12,606 nucleotides of DNA from positions 1 to 12,606 of the forward strand of contig JAUMCA010000026.1 in the NCBI GenBank assembly GCA_032119475.1, read 5' to 3'. A program made the translations under genes and the position numbers. A model generated the notes under the pieces. It ran no database searches. It saw nothing but the letters and a program-made list of their open reading frames with translations, and was not told the DNA's origin. Within the stretch, counting starts at the first letter, position 1, and the number at the start of each line of letters is the position of its first letter. Origin of the DNA: F1-60-MAGs149 sp032119475 (GTDB lineage Bacteria > Actinomycetota > Thermoleophilia > Gaiellales > F1-60-MAGs149). Shown here piece by piece: positions 5,778 to 12,606 of the stretch.

Positions 5778-5807
5778 GGGGGCCGGTCGCGCTGACGGCC
5801 GGCCCCC
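5778..5807 (+). terminator. Hairpin after the exported-protein gene
   Basis: A 9-bp perfect stem, gggggccgg (5778-5786) with ccggccccc (5799-5807), begins eight bases after the stop codon. There is no T-run. It probably separates this gene from mgsA. Confidence 0.6.
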
Positions 5808-5809
5808 AG

Positions 5810-5839
5810 CCGGTGACGTCCCGGTGACGATCCGGTGAC
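5810..5839. promoter_or_regulatory. Three 11-bp-spaced direct repeats upstream of mgsA
   Basis: The octamer ccggtgac occurs at 5810, 5821 and 5832, exactly 11 bp apart; the complementary strand reads GTCACCGG each time. Tandem repeats at 11-bp period are typical binding sites of OmpR/PhoP-family response regulators, including the actinobacterial PHO-box type built on GTTCACC-like units. The array ends 39 bp before the mgsA ATG, where an activator would sit against the promoter. The repeat is direct observation; the regulator is inference. Confidence 0.55.
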
Positions 5840-5866
5840 GGCGCCGGAAGGCGGCCGCGCGCGTCG

Positions 5867-5872
5867 TACCGT
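5867..5872 (+). promoter_or_regulatory. Possible -10 element of mgsA
   Basis: TACCGT fits TANNNT and lies six bases before the ATG at 5879, the same spacing as at the crtA-like gene. It implies a leaderless or nearly leaderless transcript. The upstream 11-bp repeats would lie next to the -35 region. Confidence 0.35.
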
Positions 5873-5878
5873 GGGGGC

Positions 5879-6289
5879 ATGAGCACCCGACGGAACCGCA
5901 TCGCACTGGTCGCGCACGATGGCGCGAAGGACGCCATGGTCGGCCTCGTCGACCGCCACCTGCCGCTCCTGCGCACGTCGCGCCTCGTGGCGACGGCGAC
6001 GACCGGCGGGATGCTGGTCGACCGCTTCGATCTCGACGTCCATCGCCTGATGTCCGGCCCACTGGGCGGCGACCTCCAGATCGGCGCGCTCGTCGCCGAG
6101 GGGAGCCTCGATCTGGTCGTGTTCCTGCGGGACCCCCTGACCGCGCACCCGCACGACCCGGACATCCAGGCGCTGATGAAGGTCTGCGACGTCCACGACG
6201 TGCCGCTGGCGACCAACCCGGCGACGGCGGAACTGTGCCTCGGAGCGCTCGGCCTGCCGGCGCGCGAAATCCCGTTTGCCGCGGTGTGA
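5879..6289 (+). CDS. mgsA: Methylglyoxal synthase
   Basis: This 136-residue enzyme converts dihydroxyacetone phosphate to methylglyoxal and phosphate in the cytosol, a bypass of lower glycolysis that frees phosphate. The family motifs are in order: IALVAHDGAK (8-17, with His13-Asp14), ATTGG at 40-44 in place of the usual GTTG, SGPLGGDLQIG (59-69), RDPL (84-87) and HPHDPDI (90-96). Catalytic equivalents Asp14, Asp65, Asp85, His92 and Asp95 are all present. The GGDQQ motif reads GGDLQ, an uncommon substitution beside the catalytic Asp. The protein lacks the C-terminal tail of the 152-residue E. coli enzyme. It has its own promoter-like upstream region with 11-bp repeats, consistent with phosphate or two-component control. 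Confidence 0.92.
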   Translation: MSTRRNRIALVAHDGAKDAMVGLVDRHLPLLRTSRLVATATTGGMLVDRFDLDVHRLMSGPLGGDLQIGALVAEGSLDLVVFLRDPLTAHPHDPDIQALMKVCDVHDVPLATNPATAELCLGALGLPAREIPFAAV

Positions 6290-6364
6290 AGCGACATATT
6301 CCTGACGTCCCATCGTCTACGGTACGCCCGTTGCCCGCGGATCCGCCGGGGCGCGAAAGGAACG

Positions 6365-6859
6365 ATGGGCAACCGCGAGGAGCTTCGACGCGATCCAGTG
6401 CTGCTTGACGCCGCCGCCGCCGGCGACGGCGACGTGATCGCGCTCCTCGGCCTGCTCGCCCTCGGCGTCGGCGACGAGCCCGAGGCGCGGGACCGCTTCG
6501 GCCATGCGGCGAGCATCGACCACGGCACCGGGCATCACGGACTGGCCGCCTTCGAGGAGCGCGACGGCGATCCGGACGAGGCGTGGCGCCTGATGCAGCG
6601 CGCGCTGGCGCGCGGCGCCGTTCCCGCGCTCACCCGCATCGCGCGCATCGCGCTCCTGCGCGGCGCGGAGGATCCGGGACGGCACTACCTGCTCTGCGCC
6701 GCCCGCCTCGGCGACGCGGACGCCATGTACGAGGTCGCCCATCTCGCGACCGATGACGGCGACGATGCGACCGCACGGCGGTGGTACGGCGCCGCGGTCG
6801 ACCGCGAGTCGGGCGTCGAATGGCCGATCGAGCGCGGCGTCGGCTTCCTGCTGCTCTAG
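6365..6859 (+). CDS. Sel1/TPR-type helical repeat protein
   Basis: This 164-residue soluble protein is built of short paired helices of the Sel1/TPR class. Ala-rich segments repeat at roughly 30-36 residues: LLDAAAAGDGDVIALLGLLAL, HHGLAAFEERDGDPDEAWRLM, LTRIARIALLRGAEDPGRHYL and AMYEVAHLATDDGDDATARRWY. Such proteins are usually scaffolds for protein-protein contacts and have no enzymatic motif. The ATG at 6365 is preceded by gaaagga, a fair ribosome site. There is no signal peptide. It stands 75 bp after mgsA on the same strand and could be co-transcribed. Its partner is unknown. Confidence 0.8.
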   Translation: MGNREELRRDPVLLDAAAAGDGDVIALLGLLALGVGDEPEARDRFGHAASIDHGTGHHGLAAFEERDGDPDEAWRLMQRALARGAVPALTRIARIALLRGAEDPGRHYLLCAARLGDADAMYEVAHLATDDGDDATARRWYGAAVDRESGVEWPIERGVGFLLL

Positions 6860-6884
6860 CCGCTGCCACGCCTCACCGCCGCGG

Positions 6885-6919
6885 CCCGCGGGGCACCGGA
6901 CACGCCGGCGCCCCGCGGG
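6885..6919. terminator. Hairpin between two convergent genes
   Basis: cccgcggggc (6885-6894) and gccccgcggg (6910-6919) form a perfect 10-bp stem around a 15-base loop that itself contains ccgg/ccgg. It sits between the ends of the plus-strand Sel1-type gene and the minus-strand propeller gene, so it can serve both as a bidirectional terminator. There is no T-run. Confidence 0.65.
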
Positions 6920-6926
6920 GTTCACG

Positions 6927-7967
6927 CTACGGCTGCCAGGTGGCGCTCGCGGAGAGCGACGCCGCGTCCTTCAGGAGCAGCGACGACGCCATCTTCCCGA
7001 GCGGCGACGCGTAGGCGGCCTCCTTGCCGCCGCCGAGGATGTTGGCACCGACCAGCGCCTGCGTGCCGTCCGCCGAGATGGCGGCGACGAGCGCGTTGGA
7101 CGGGCCGAACGGCCGCACCCTGCCGTCGGCGATGCGGATGTACGCCGGCTGCAGGTAGTCCTCGCCGATGACGTTCGCGACGATCGTCGCGCCGTCACGC
7201 GACCAGGCGATCGGCGTCGGGCCCTGGATCAGGCCCTTGCCGGTGTAGTTCGTCAGCTGCTTCGCCGACGACGGATCGGACGGGTTCACCGTCCAGATCT
7301 GGTTGCGCGCGAACGGCTGCCCGGCGGCGTGACCGACGGTCTCGCGGACGTACGCGAGTGCGTTCGGACCCCACACCGGCATCGAGCCGAGGCCGATGCG
7401 GACCGGGCCGGAGCCGTCGGCGTTCGCGATGCGGAGCTGCGCGCCGGTCAGCGTGCCCGGGAAGCGCTCCCACGCGTACGCAATCTGGGTGCCGGTCGGC
7501 GACCACGTGTAGCCGCCGACCATGTTGCCGGTCGCCTTCACGATCGTCGTGGCGGCGCCGCCCGTCGTGACGGACGAGAGGCCGATGCCGGTGACATCGC
7601 CCTTGGCGCTGGCCGACGTCGTGCTGCAGAGGACCTTGGACGAGTCCGGCGACCAGACCGGGCCACCGCAGTAGAAGTTCGCGTCGACGACTCCGCCCGT
7701 GGCGACGTTGACCATGCGGAGCTCGCGCGTCCACTTCTCCATGTTCGTGATGTACTCGTACGCGACCCACTGGCCGTTCGGCGAGATGACCGGCTCGATG
7801 CCCTTCACGCCCAACGCGCGGACGCCCGTGCCGTCGTCATCGGCGAGGTGGACGGTCGGATTGCCGGCTGCCTTCGTGTACTTGTTGAAGGCGATCGTCG
7901 CGCCGGCGAGCGCCGGCAGCGCGAACACGGCGACGATCGCGCTGGCGAGAATGGCCAGTCGTCTCAT
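6927..7967 (-). CDS. Exported TolB-like beta-propeller protein
   Basis: This 346-residue protein has a signal peptide (RRLAILASAIVAVFALPALAGA, about 2-23) and then repeated PD40/WD40-like blades. Blade signatures are PVISPNGQWVAYEY, GPVWSPDSSKVLCS, GYTWSPTGTQIAYAW, PIAWSRDGATIVAN and AAISADGTQALVGA, each of the W/I-S-x-D/N-G type. This fold is shared with TolB and related extracytoplasmic proteins, and usually binds proteins or cell-wall ligands. No catalytic residues are recognisable. The ATG at 7967 has a near-perfect AAGGAGG (7980-7974) six bases upstream. A sigma70-like promoter precedes it, so it is expressed separately from the lysR operon 55 bp upstream. The exact role is unknown. Confidence 0.85.
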   Translation of the reverse strand: MRRLAILASAIVAVFALPALAGATIAFNKYTKAAGNPTVHLADDDGTGVRALGVKGIEPVISPNGQWVAYEYITNMEKWTRELRMVNVATGGVVDANFYCGGPVWSPDSSKVLCSTTSASAKGDVTGIGLSSVTTGGAATTIVKATGNMVGGYTWSPTGTQIAYAWERFPGTLTGAQLRIANADGSGPVRIGLGSMPVWGPNALAYVRETVGHAAGQPFARNQIWTVNPSDPSSAKQLTNYTGKGLIQGPTPIAWSRDGATIVANVIGEDYLQPAYIRIADGRVRPFGPSNALVAAISADGTQALVGANILGGGKEAAYASPLGKMASSLLLKDAASLSASATWQP

Positions 7968-7998
7968 GCGGTTCCTCCTTGGAACGGGTGTAGGGCGC

Positions 7999-8026
7999 AC
8001 CGTACCGAACACGTTGCGGCTGTCAC
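7999..8026 (-). promoter_or_regulatory. Predicted promoter of the beta-propeller gene
   Basis: GTGACA (8026-8021) and TACGGT (8004-7999) on the minus strand are spaced by 16 bp and match -35/-10 patterns. The -35 overlaps the lysR stop codon. Transcription would start near 7992, giving a short leader that carries AAGGAGG. Confidence 0.45.
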
Positions 8027-8940
8027 CGGACGGAAAGCGCGGGGTTGCCCGGGACGGTGCCGCGGATGAAGTCCCGCACCGCCTCCACCGCCCGCGTCGG
8101 ACGGGCGTCGGCACGGGCCGCGATGCCGAGCCGGAGCGCCCGGTGCCGGCCGGCGAGCGGGCGGGTGACGAGACGCAGGCCGTCGAGCGCCCGGTCGTCG
8201 ACGGGCACGGCGTTGACGATCGAGACGCCCAGGCCGTTGGCCACGTAGGCGCGCACGACGTCGAGCTGGCCCGTGCGGTGGACGACCCGCGGCTCGAGGC
8301 GCTTCGCGCCGAACAGGCCCGCGAAGTACTCGCGGCTCAGCGGGAGGTCGAGCAGGACGAAGTCGCGCGCCGCGAGGTCGCGGAGCGGCACCGCGTCGGC
8401 CGCCGCGAGCGGATCGTCGGCCGCGAGCAGGGCGCGCGGCGGCAGCTCGGCCAGCGGCGCGAACGCGACGTCGGGCGGCAGTCCGAGGTCGTACGTCAGC
8501 GCGAGCTCGATGCGGCCGTGCAGCAGCCGATCCAGCAGCTCCTCCTGTCCCGCCTCGACCATCTGCAGGCGGATCGCCGGATGCGTGCCGGCGAGCCCGG
8601 CCACGATGCGCGGCGAGATCAGCGGCGCGACGGTCACGAGCGACCCGAGCGAGACGTCGCCCGCGACCTCGTCCCGCAGGTCGCGGGCCACCCGGTCCAC
8701 CGCGTCCGCGTGGTCGAGCAGGCTGCGGGCCTCCCCGAGCAGTCGCTGGCCCGCGGCCGTCGGCACGGCGACGCCCCCGGGGCGCCGCACGAGCAGATCC
8801 ACGCCGAGCTGGCGCTCGAGGTCCTGGATGGCGGCCGACACGGTCGACTGCGCGGCGTGCACGCGGCGGGCCGCCTCGCCGATGCCGCCCGCCTCGCAGA
8901 CGGCGACGAACAGCTCCAGGTGGCGCAGCGTCGTGCGCAT
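8023..8940 (-). CDS. LysR-family transcriptional regulator
   Basis: This 305-residue LTTR has an N-terminal winged helix-turn-helix (LRHLELFVAVCEAGGIGEAARRV, then the recognition helix AQSTVSAAIQDLERQLG, about 5-47). A linker helix and a periplasmic-binding-like effector domain follow (SLGSLVTVAPLISPRIVAGL and onward). Such regulators bind a pathway metabolite and usually activate neighbouring genes. The ATG at 8940 is three bases after the DUF1028 stop, so the gene closes the hpaB-ridA-DUF1028 operon. The likely ligand is the substrate or an intermediate of the amine/aromatic pathway encoded upstream (inference). Unlike most LTTRs it is co-directional with, not divergent from, its probable targets. 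Confidence 0.93.
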   Translation of the reverse strand: MRTTLRHLELFVAVCEAGGIGEAARRVHAAQSTVSAAIQDLERQLGVDLLVRRPGGVAVPTAAGQRLLGEARSLLDHADAVDRVARDLRDEVAGDVSLGSLVTVAPLISPRIVAGLAGTHPAIRLQMVEAGQEELLDRLLHGRIELALTYDLGLPPDVAFAPLAELPPRALLAADDPLAAADAVPLRDLAARDFVLLDLPLSREYFAGLFGAKRLEPRVVHRTGQLDVVRAYVANGLGVSIVNAVPVDDRALDGLRLVTRPLAGRHRALRLGIAARADARPTRAVEAVRDFIRGTVPGNPALSVR

Positions 8941-8943
8941 CGC

Positions 8944-9624
8944 CTACTCGTCCCCGGGCACCCCGAACGACGGCGCGTCGTCCGGATGCAGCGCGCGCGT
9001 CACGTACCCCTCGAGCTCCGGCTCCCAGCGCGTCCACAGCGCGGCGAGCTGCGCGACCGGGTCCCCCTCGCTCCAGTCGACGCGCAGGTCGGTGACGGGC
9101 CAGGCGACCTCGCGGGCGACCACGAGCCCCGCGGAGCGCACCGGGCCGGCTTCCCCGCCCGCCGCGACGCCGGCCGTCAGACCGGCCACGAGCCGCGCCG
9201 CGAGCGTTCCGCGCGCCGCGAGGAACCCGTCGACCGCACGGTCGGGGACCTCGGTCGCGGCGAGCAGGTTCCCCGCGCCGACGACCGCGTCGGCGCGACA
9301 CTCGCCCACCACGCCGAGCGCGTGATCGCCGGAGAAGATCGCGGTGCGGCCGTCGGGCGCGACGGCGGTCAGCTGGCGGTACGCGATCAGCGCCGGCGGC
9401 GTGGCGGCGACCAGATCGCGCAGGGCCTCCTCCGGCGCCGCCCCGGCCGCCATCCGGTCCAGCAGCGCCGGACCGAGCCGCGGGTCGGTGACGTTCTGCG
9501 ACGCGACCGCCCCGACGCCGGCGCGCACGTGGGCGCAGCGGGCGGCGACGGCCGGGCTCGACGAGGTGATCGCGACGCCGACCTCGCCCGTCGCGGGATC
9601 GGCCGCGACGAGCGACAGCGTCAC
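8944..9624 (-). CDS. DUF1028 family protein (putative Ntn-hydrolase fold)
   Basis: This 226-residue protein matches the DUF1028 pattern. It starts TLSLVAADPATGEVGVAITSSSPAV, then has RAGVGAVASQNVTDPRLGPALLD, YRQLTAVAPDGRTAIFSGDHAL and AVVGAGNLLA. The family has an N-terminal-nucleophile-hydrolase-like fold. Thr2, exposed once the initiator is removed, could be the nucleophile. Members recur beside RidA and amine/amide catabolic genes, and a role in amide or imine hydrolysis is suspected but unproven. The GTG start at 9624 overlaps the ridA-like stop (GTGA). The frame stays open upstream to about 10101, but homology begins exactly at this GTG. Confidence 0.85.
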   Translation of the reverse strand: MTLSLVAADPATGEVGVAITSSSPAVAARCAHVRAGVGAVASQNVTDPRLGPALLDRMAAGAAPEEALRDLVAATPPALIAYRQLTAVAPDGRTAIFSGDHALGVVGECRADAVVGAGNLLAATEVPDRAVDGFLAARGTLAARLVAGLTAGVAAGGEAGPVRSAGLVVAREVAWPVTDLRVDWSEGDPVAQLAALWTRWEPELEGYVTRALHPDDAPSFGVPGDE

Positions 9625-10046
9625 GCGGGGCTCCCGTCCGGGATCACCGCCGTCACGTCGACCTCGACGAGCCAGGTCGGACGCGCCAGCGCGACCACGA
9701 CGAGCCCGGTGAACACCGGGAACACGCCGGGCATCCGCTCGCCGAGCACGCGGTAGACCGGCTCGCGGTGGCGGATGTCGGTCAGGTAGATGACGCACTT
9801 GACGATGTGCGCCGGCTCGGAGCCGCACTCGGCCAGCAGGAGCTCGACGTTGTCCATGACCTTGTGCGCCTGCGCCGCGGGGTCGCCGACGCCGACGTCC
9901 TCGCGCGTGTCCAGATCCTGCGCGACCTGTCCCCGCAGGTACACGACGCCGTTCGCGACGACCGCCTGGCAGAGGTCGTTGGACAGCTGCTGCTCCGGAT
10001 ACGTGTCCCGCGTGTTGAACGGCCGGACGCGCCGGTGGACCGTCAT
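9621..10046 (-). CDS. RidA/YjgF-family protein lacking the canonical arginine
   Basis: This 141-residue protein has the chorismate-mutase-like Rid fold. Markers are LSNDLCQAVVANGVVYLRGQVA, a QAHKVMDNVELLLAECG helix, VKCVIYLTDI and a C-terminal VEVDVTAVI strand. Canonical RidA deaminates reactive enamines/imines using the Arg in FPARS; here that motif is FPVFT, so the Arg is replaced by Phe. It therefore belongs to a divergent Rid subgroup, often found in catabolic operons with unknown reactions. The ATG at 10046 overlaps the hydroxylase stop (ATGA), and the stop overlaps the DUF1028 start. It may handle an unstable intermediate from the amine oxidase or hydroxylase steps (inference). Confidence 0.88.
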   Translation of the reverse strand: MTVHRRVRPFNTRDTYPEQQLSNDLCQAVVANGVVYLRGQVAQDLDTREDVGVGDPAAQAHKVMDNVELLLAECGSEPAHIVKCVIYLTDIRHREPVYRVLGERMPGVFPVFTGLVVVALARPTWLVEVDVTAVIPDGSPA

Positions 10047-11518
10047 GCGCGCGCCCCGGTCGGCGCGACGCCGCGGGTGCGCTCGGACAGGCCGGCGGCA
10101 TCGCGCACGCAGTCCGCGGCGTGCTCGAAGTCGAAGTTCCGGTACACCGCGGCGAGGTTCGCGAACTCCGGCGACTGCGCGAACACCTGGAAGGTGTGGC
10201 GGTGCCCGGCGTAGTCGGAGTTGACGAGATCGCGCGCGTACGCGAGCAGGCGACGGCGATCCTCGGCCACCCAGTCGTCGTTGACGGTGTAGAACTTGTC
10301 GAGCCACGCGCCCGACTCGGGATGCGCGAAGCTCGCGGCGTCCGGCGTGACGCACACCTGGCCCCCGCACAACTCGCGCGTGAGGTGCAGCGCGTGCCGG
10401 TAGTGCGACGAGGCGAGCACGCGGCCGGAGTAGAGCAGCGACTGGTTCGGCATCAGGAGGCCGGCGGGGCTCTCCTCGGCCGTCGCGACCGCCGCGATCA
10501 GGTGCGCGTTGATGCCCTCGCGGTAGCAGGCCAGCTGCGACAGCTTCTCCTGCACCGCCTGCTGCTTGTCGAGGCCCGTCTGGCGGACGTTGAGCAGCGC
10601 GGCGCCGATCATCAGGTCCGCGAGGCGGACGTTGCGGAGCACGAACGCGAACGCGCTGTAGCGGTGGAGGGTCGCGCGGATGTACGTCGCCGCCGCGGTG
10701 TGCTGGTAGAAGAGGACGTCCTCCCAGGGGATCTCGACGTCGTCGAACACCACGAGCGCCTCGACCTCGTCGAAGCGCGACGAGATCGGGTAGTCGGCGG
10801 GGTCGTGGACGCCGGCGAAGCCGCTCCGGCAGATGTGCTTGATGCCGGGCGCGCCCATGTCGGCGATGAAGCCGATCGCGTAGTCGGACAGCGCGGCGTC
10901 GCCCCAGTTCGCGATGGTCGGCTTCACGAACGCCTGGTTCGCGTACGCCGCCGCGGTCTCGAACTTGGCCCCGCGCACGACGATGCCGTTGTCCGTCTCG
11001 CGGACGACGTGCAGGAGCATGTCGGGATCCTGGTCCTGCGGCCGCTTCGAGCGATCGCCCTTCGGGTCGGTGTTGGCGGAGACGTGGAACGGGTCGTTGT
11101 GCAGCGCGAGGTGGATGTGGCGCTCGATGTTCTCGGCGAAGCGCGGGTCGACCTCGTTGAGGACGTCCTTGCCGTCGAACAGGGACCACATCTCGCCGAC
11201 CGTCTCGTCGCCGACGCGCGTGACGACGCCGCCGAGGTCGTCGAAGACCGCCTCCACCGCGGCCCGCTTGCGGTGCCAGTGCTCCTGCGCCAGCGGGAGC
11301 TGCGTGCCGACCGCGTTGCGCTCGCCCGTCTCCGGGTCGACGTACGTCATGACGTCCTGCGTCGCGGCCTCGTGCTGGAGGTCGTAGATGCGGGCCCGCG
11401 CATCGACCGCCGGCTTGAACGCGGGGTGCGTCGTGACGTCGTCGACGCGCTCGCCGGAGATCCAGACCTCGCGGCCGTCGCGGATGGACTCTCGGTATTC
11501 CTCACCGGTGCGGATCAC
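10043..11518 (-). CDS. HpaB-family FAD(H2)-dependent aromatic hydroxylase (4-hydroxyphenylacetate 3-monooxygenase type)
   Basis: This 491-residue protein matches the large oxygenase component of two-component flavin monooxygenases. The N-terminus is family-typical (MIRTGEEYRESIRDGREVWI, GERVDDVTTHPAF, YDLQHE). Then come NTDPKGDRSKRP (about 148-159), an acyl-CoA-dehydrogenase-like middle (DDVEIPWEDVLFYQHT) and the C-terminal ELCGGQVCVTPDAASF region. HpaB adds a hydroxyl ortho to a phenol, e.g. 4-hydroxyphenylacetate to homoprotocatechuate, using FADH2 from a separate reductase (HpaC). No reductase gene is in the window. The GTG at 11518 has GAGGAGG about four bases upstream. It leads the operon with the ridA-like, DUF1028 and lysR genes. 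The neighbouring amine oxidase suggests a phenolic amine pathway. The exact substrate is inferred; related family members act on other phenols. Confidence 0.88.
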   Translation of the reverse strand: MIRTGEEYRESIRDGREVWISGERVDDVTTHPAFKPAVDARARIYDLQHEAATQDVMTYVDPETGERNAVGTQLPLAQEHWHRKRAAVEAVFDDLGGVVTRVGDETVGEMWSLFDGKDVLNEVDPRFAENIERHIHLALHNDPFHVSANTDPKGDRSKRPQDQDPDMLLHVVRETDNGIVVRGAKFETAAAYANQAFVKPTIANWGDAALSDYAIGFIADMGAPGIKHICRSGFAGVHDPADYPISSRFDEVEALVVFDDVEIPWEDVLFYQHTAAATYIRATLHRYSAFAFVLRNVRLADLMIGAALLNVRQTGLDKQQAVQEKLSQLACYREGINAHLIAAVATAEESPAGLLMPNQSLLYSGRVLASSHYRHALHLTRELCGGQVCVTPDAASFAHPESGAWLDKFYTVNDDWVAEDRRRLLAYARDLVNSDYAGHRHTFQVFAQSPEFANLAAVYRNFDFEHAADCVRDAAGLSERTRGVAPTGARA

Positions 11519-11591
11519 GGGGCCTCCTCGTCTGCTCGCATATGGTCGCAGCGTCCGCGTCGTCGGACAAGCCGGACGATGGACGGTGGGT

Positions 11592-11608
11592 CATCGGTCT
11601 TTCCGATG
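11592..11608. promoter_or_regulatory. Small inverted repeat between amine oxidase and hydroxylase genes
   Basis: CATCGG (11592-11597) and CCGATG (11603-11608) form a perfect 6-bp inverted repeat around TCTTT. It lies 16 bp after the amine oxidase stop and about 75 bp before the hydroxylase start. It could be a weak terminator or an operator; the sequence does not decide between them. Confidence 0.35.
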
Positions 11609-11624
11609 GGAGGTTGGGCGGCCC

Positions 11625-12606
11625 CTAGGCCGACGGTGCGCGCTGCTTCGACCCGCAGCAGCCCGGCTCAGAGGCGGGCCAATCGAGCGTCGGATTGCGG
11701 TCGAAGAAGCCGGCCGGCTCAAGGCGGAACCCGGCCCGCGCGACCGGCATCACCGGCCAGTCCTCGGGGCGCACGAAGTGCGTCACGCCGACCGTGTACC
11801 AGCAGACGACGTCCGTGTCCTCGATCGGCCGGTTCGCCGCCGACCACTCCGGCACGCCATCCTGATCCGTGCGCCCGTACGGGTACGTCCCGGCGGCGTG
11901 CCGCTCGTCCTCGCGGTACGGCGTCACCCACAGGGTGTTGCGGCCGAAGCCCGCCCGGCGGTAGACGCTCGACTCCGGCTGGGCGAGCAGCGGCGTGACG
12001 CCGTGCATCGGCACGATCCGGTACGAGCGCGGCGCACCGGCCACGGACCGCTCGGACGGGTTGCCGACGTACCACTGGCGGGCGAGGTCGTCCGCCGCCT
12101 GCCGCTTGGCCTCGTCCTCGGTCCGGAACACGGTCACCTTCGAGCGCCACGCGTTGCCGACGGGGTTGTCCGGGCCGGTCGGGACCGGCTCGGCCTCGAT
12201 CTCCCGCACGGTGTTCACCGGCCCGTCGACGTCGAGGTCGAGGCGGAAGCAGAACAGGTGCTGGTGGTGCGGGCCCGACAGACCCGCGTCGACCATCTGC
12301 GTGCCCTTCAGCTCCTCGCCGGGGCTGTGCGCCATCGTCGAGATGATCCCGTGGAGCTGCACCTCGAGCTCGATGTGGCCGTCGAGGCCGAAGTTCCAGC
12401 GGAACGCGTAGTCGTAGTTGCCGACCGTGGCCATCGAGTTGACGACGAAGCGGCGGGCGCGGCGGCTCTCCACGTGCCCCGACGCGTGGTCGGTGTGCTT
12501 CCAGAGGAGGCTGAAGTCCTCCTCGTGGAGGCAGATCGCGTTGGCGATCTCCACCACGTCGCCCTGCCCGTTGGCCAGATGCGCGTCGAGGTAGGTGATG
12601 TCGCCG
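11625..12606 (-). CDS. Copper amine oxidase (topaquinone), C-terminal part; 5' end beyond the window
   Basis: The frame is open to the window edge. The start of the visible part reads GDITYLDAHLANGQGDVVEI, so a gene start here is not expected. About 327 residues of a roughly 640-residue enzyme are seen. The topaquinone consensus T-x-x-N-Y-D-Y is at TVGNYDY, with the precursor Tyr near 12416-12414. Two copper ligands are in HHQH and the third is in VTHFVRPEDWPVMPV. The family ending GFFDRNPTLDWP is followed by a Cys-containing tail. The enzyme oxidises primary amines such as tyramine or phenylethylamine to aldehydes, releasing ammonia and H2O2. It lies 106 bp upstream of the hydroxylase operon on the same strand, consistent with supplying 4-hydroxyphenylacetaldehyde for later ring attack (inference). 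Substrate specificity cannot be read from this part. Confidence 0.93.
   Translation of the reverse strand, partial: GDITYLDAHLANGQGDVVEIANAICLHEEDFSLLWKHTDHASGHVESRRARRFVVNSMATVGNYDYAFRWNFGLDGHIELEVQLHGIISTMAHSPGEELKGTQMVDAGLSGPHHQHLFCFRLDLDVDGPVNTVREIEAEPVPTGPDNPVGNAWRSKVTVFRTEDEAKRQAADDLARQWYVGNPSERSVAGAPRSYRIVPMHGVTPLLAQPESSVYRRAGFGRNTLWVTPYREDERHAAGTYPYGRTDQDGVPEWSAANRPIEDTDVVCWYTVGVTHFVRPEDWPVMPVARAGFRLEPAGFFDRNPTLDWPASEPGCCGSKQRAPSA

Noticed and set aside
9625..10101. Upstream extension of the DUF1028 gene to 385 residues
   Set aside because: It is out of frame within the ridA-like gene and Arg/Pro-rich. DUF1028 similarity starts exactly at the GTG at 9624.
11545..11585. Imperfect palindrome near cgtcggacaagccggacg as a LysR operator
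   Set aside because: It has several mismatches and no clear T-N11-A core, so it is too weak to list as a site.
10121..11998. 625-residue plus-strand open frame antisense to the hydroxylase
   Set aside because: It is a Val/Arg/Glu-rich shadow frame. The opposite strand encodes a clear HpaB-family protein and the amine oxidase.

Overview
The window is very GC-rich, with strong GC preference at third codon positions and many ATGA/GTGA start-stop overlaps. It carries Gram-positive/actinobacterial-type LexA operators (GAAC-N4-GTTC) and a CrtA-like carotenoid oxygenase. This suggests a high-GC actinobacterium. Thermoleophilia (Solirubrobacterales-like) is my best guess, but it is an inference. The region is chromosomal and compact, and I see no transposase, CRISPR array or rRNA.

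Layout. (1) 1-170: three copies of a 25-bp repeat, two of them complete hairpin units with a 67-bp period. (2) 210-2029, plus: a spheroidene-monooxygenase-like (CrtA) gene coupled by ATGA to a membrane-bound family 2 glycosyltransferase, probably a carotenoid-tailoring pair. (3) 4320-2011, minus: lexA, a small zinc-ribbon protein, an exported thioredoxin-like protein with an in-frame TGA, a small protein of unknown function and a divergent PlsY-like membrane protein. The last gene converges on the glycosyltransferase with a 19-bp 3' overlap. Two perfect LexA operators lie upstream of lexA. (4) 4431-4514: tRNA-Leu(GAG), then a strong hairpin. (5) 4714-6859, plus: an exported protein of unknown function, methylglyoxal synthase (preceded by three 8-bp repeats at 11-bp period) and a Sel1/TPR-type repeat protein. 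(6) 7967-6927, minus: an exported TolB-like beta-propeller. (7) 12606-8023, minus: a copper amine oxidase (5' end beyond the window), an HpaB-type flavin-dependent aromatic hydroxylase, an atypical RidA-family protein, a DUF1028 protein and a LysR regulator. The last four form a tightly coupled operon. Together these look like an aromatic-amine degradation module (amine to aldehyde/acid, then ring hydroxylation).

The most interesting signal is the gene at 3465-3043. Its reading frame runs through a TGA placed exactly at the first position of a thioredoxin CxxC motif (TGA-L-Q-C). The protein then continues for 90 codons of typical coding sequence to a normal end. The simplest reading is an undescribed exported selenoprotein (UxxC redox motif) encoded two genes downstream of the SOS repressor. 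A point mutation or sequencing error at one Cys codon is the main alternative.
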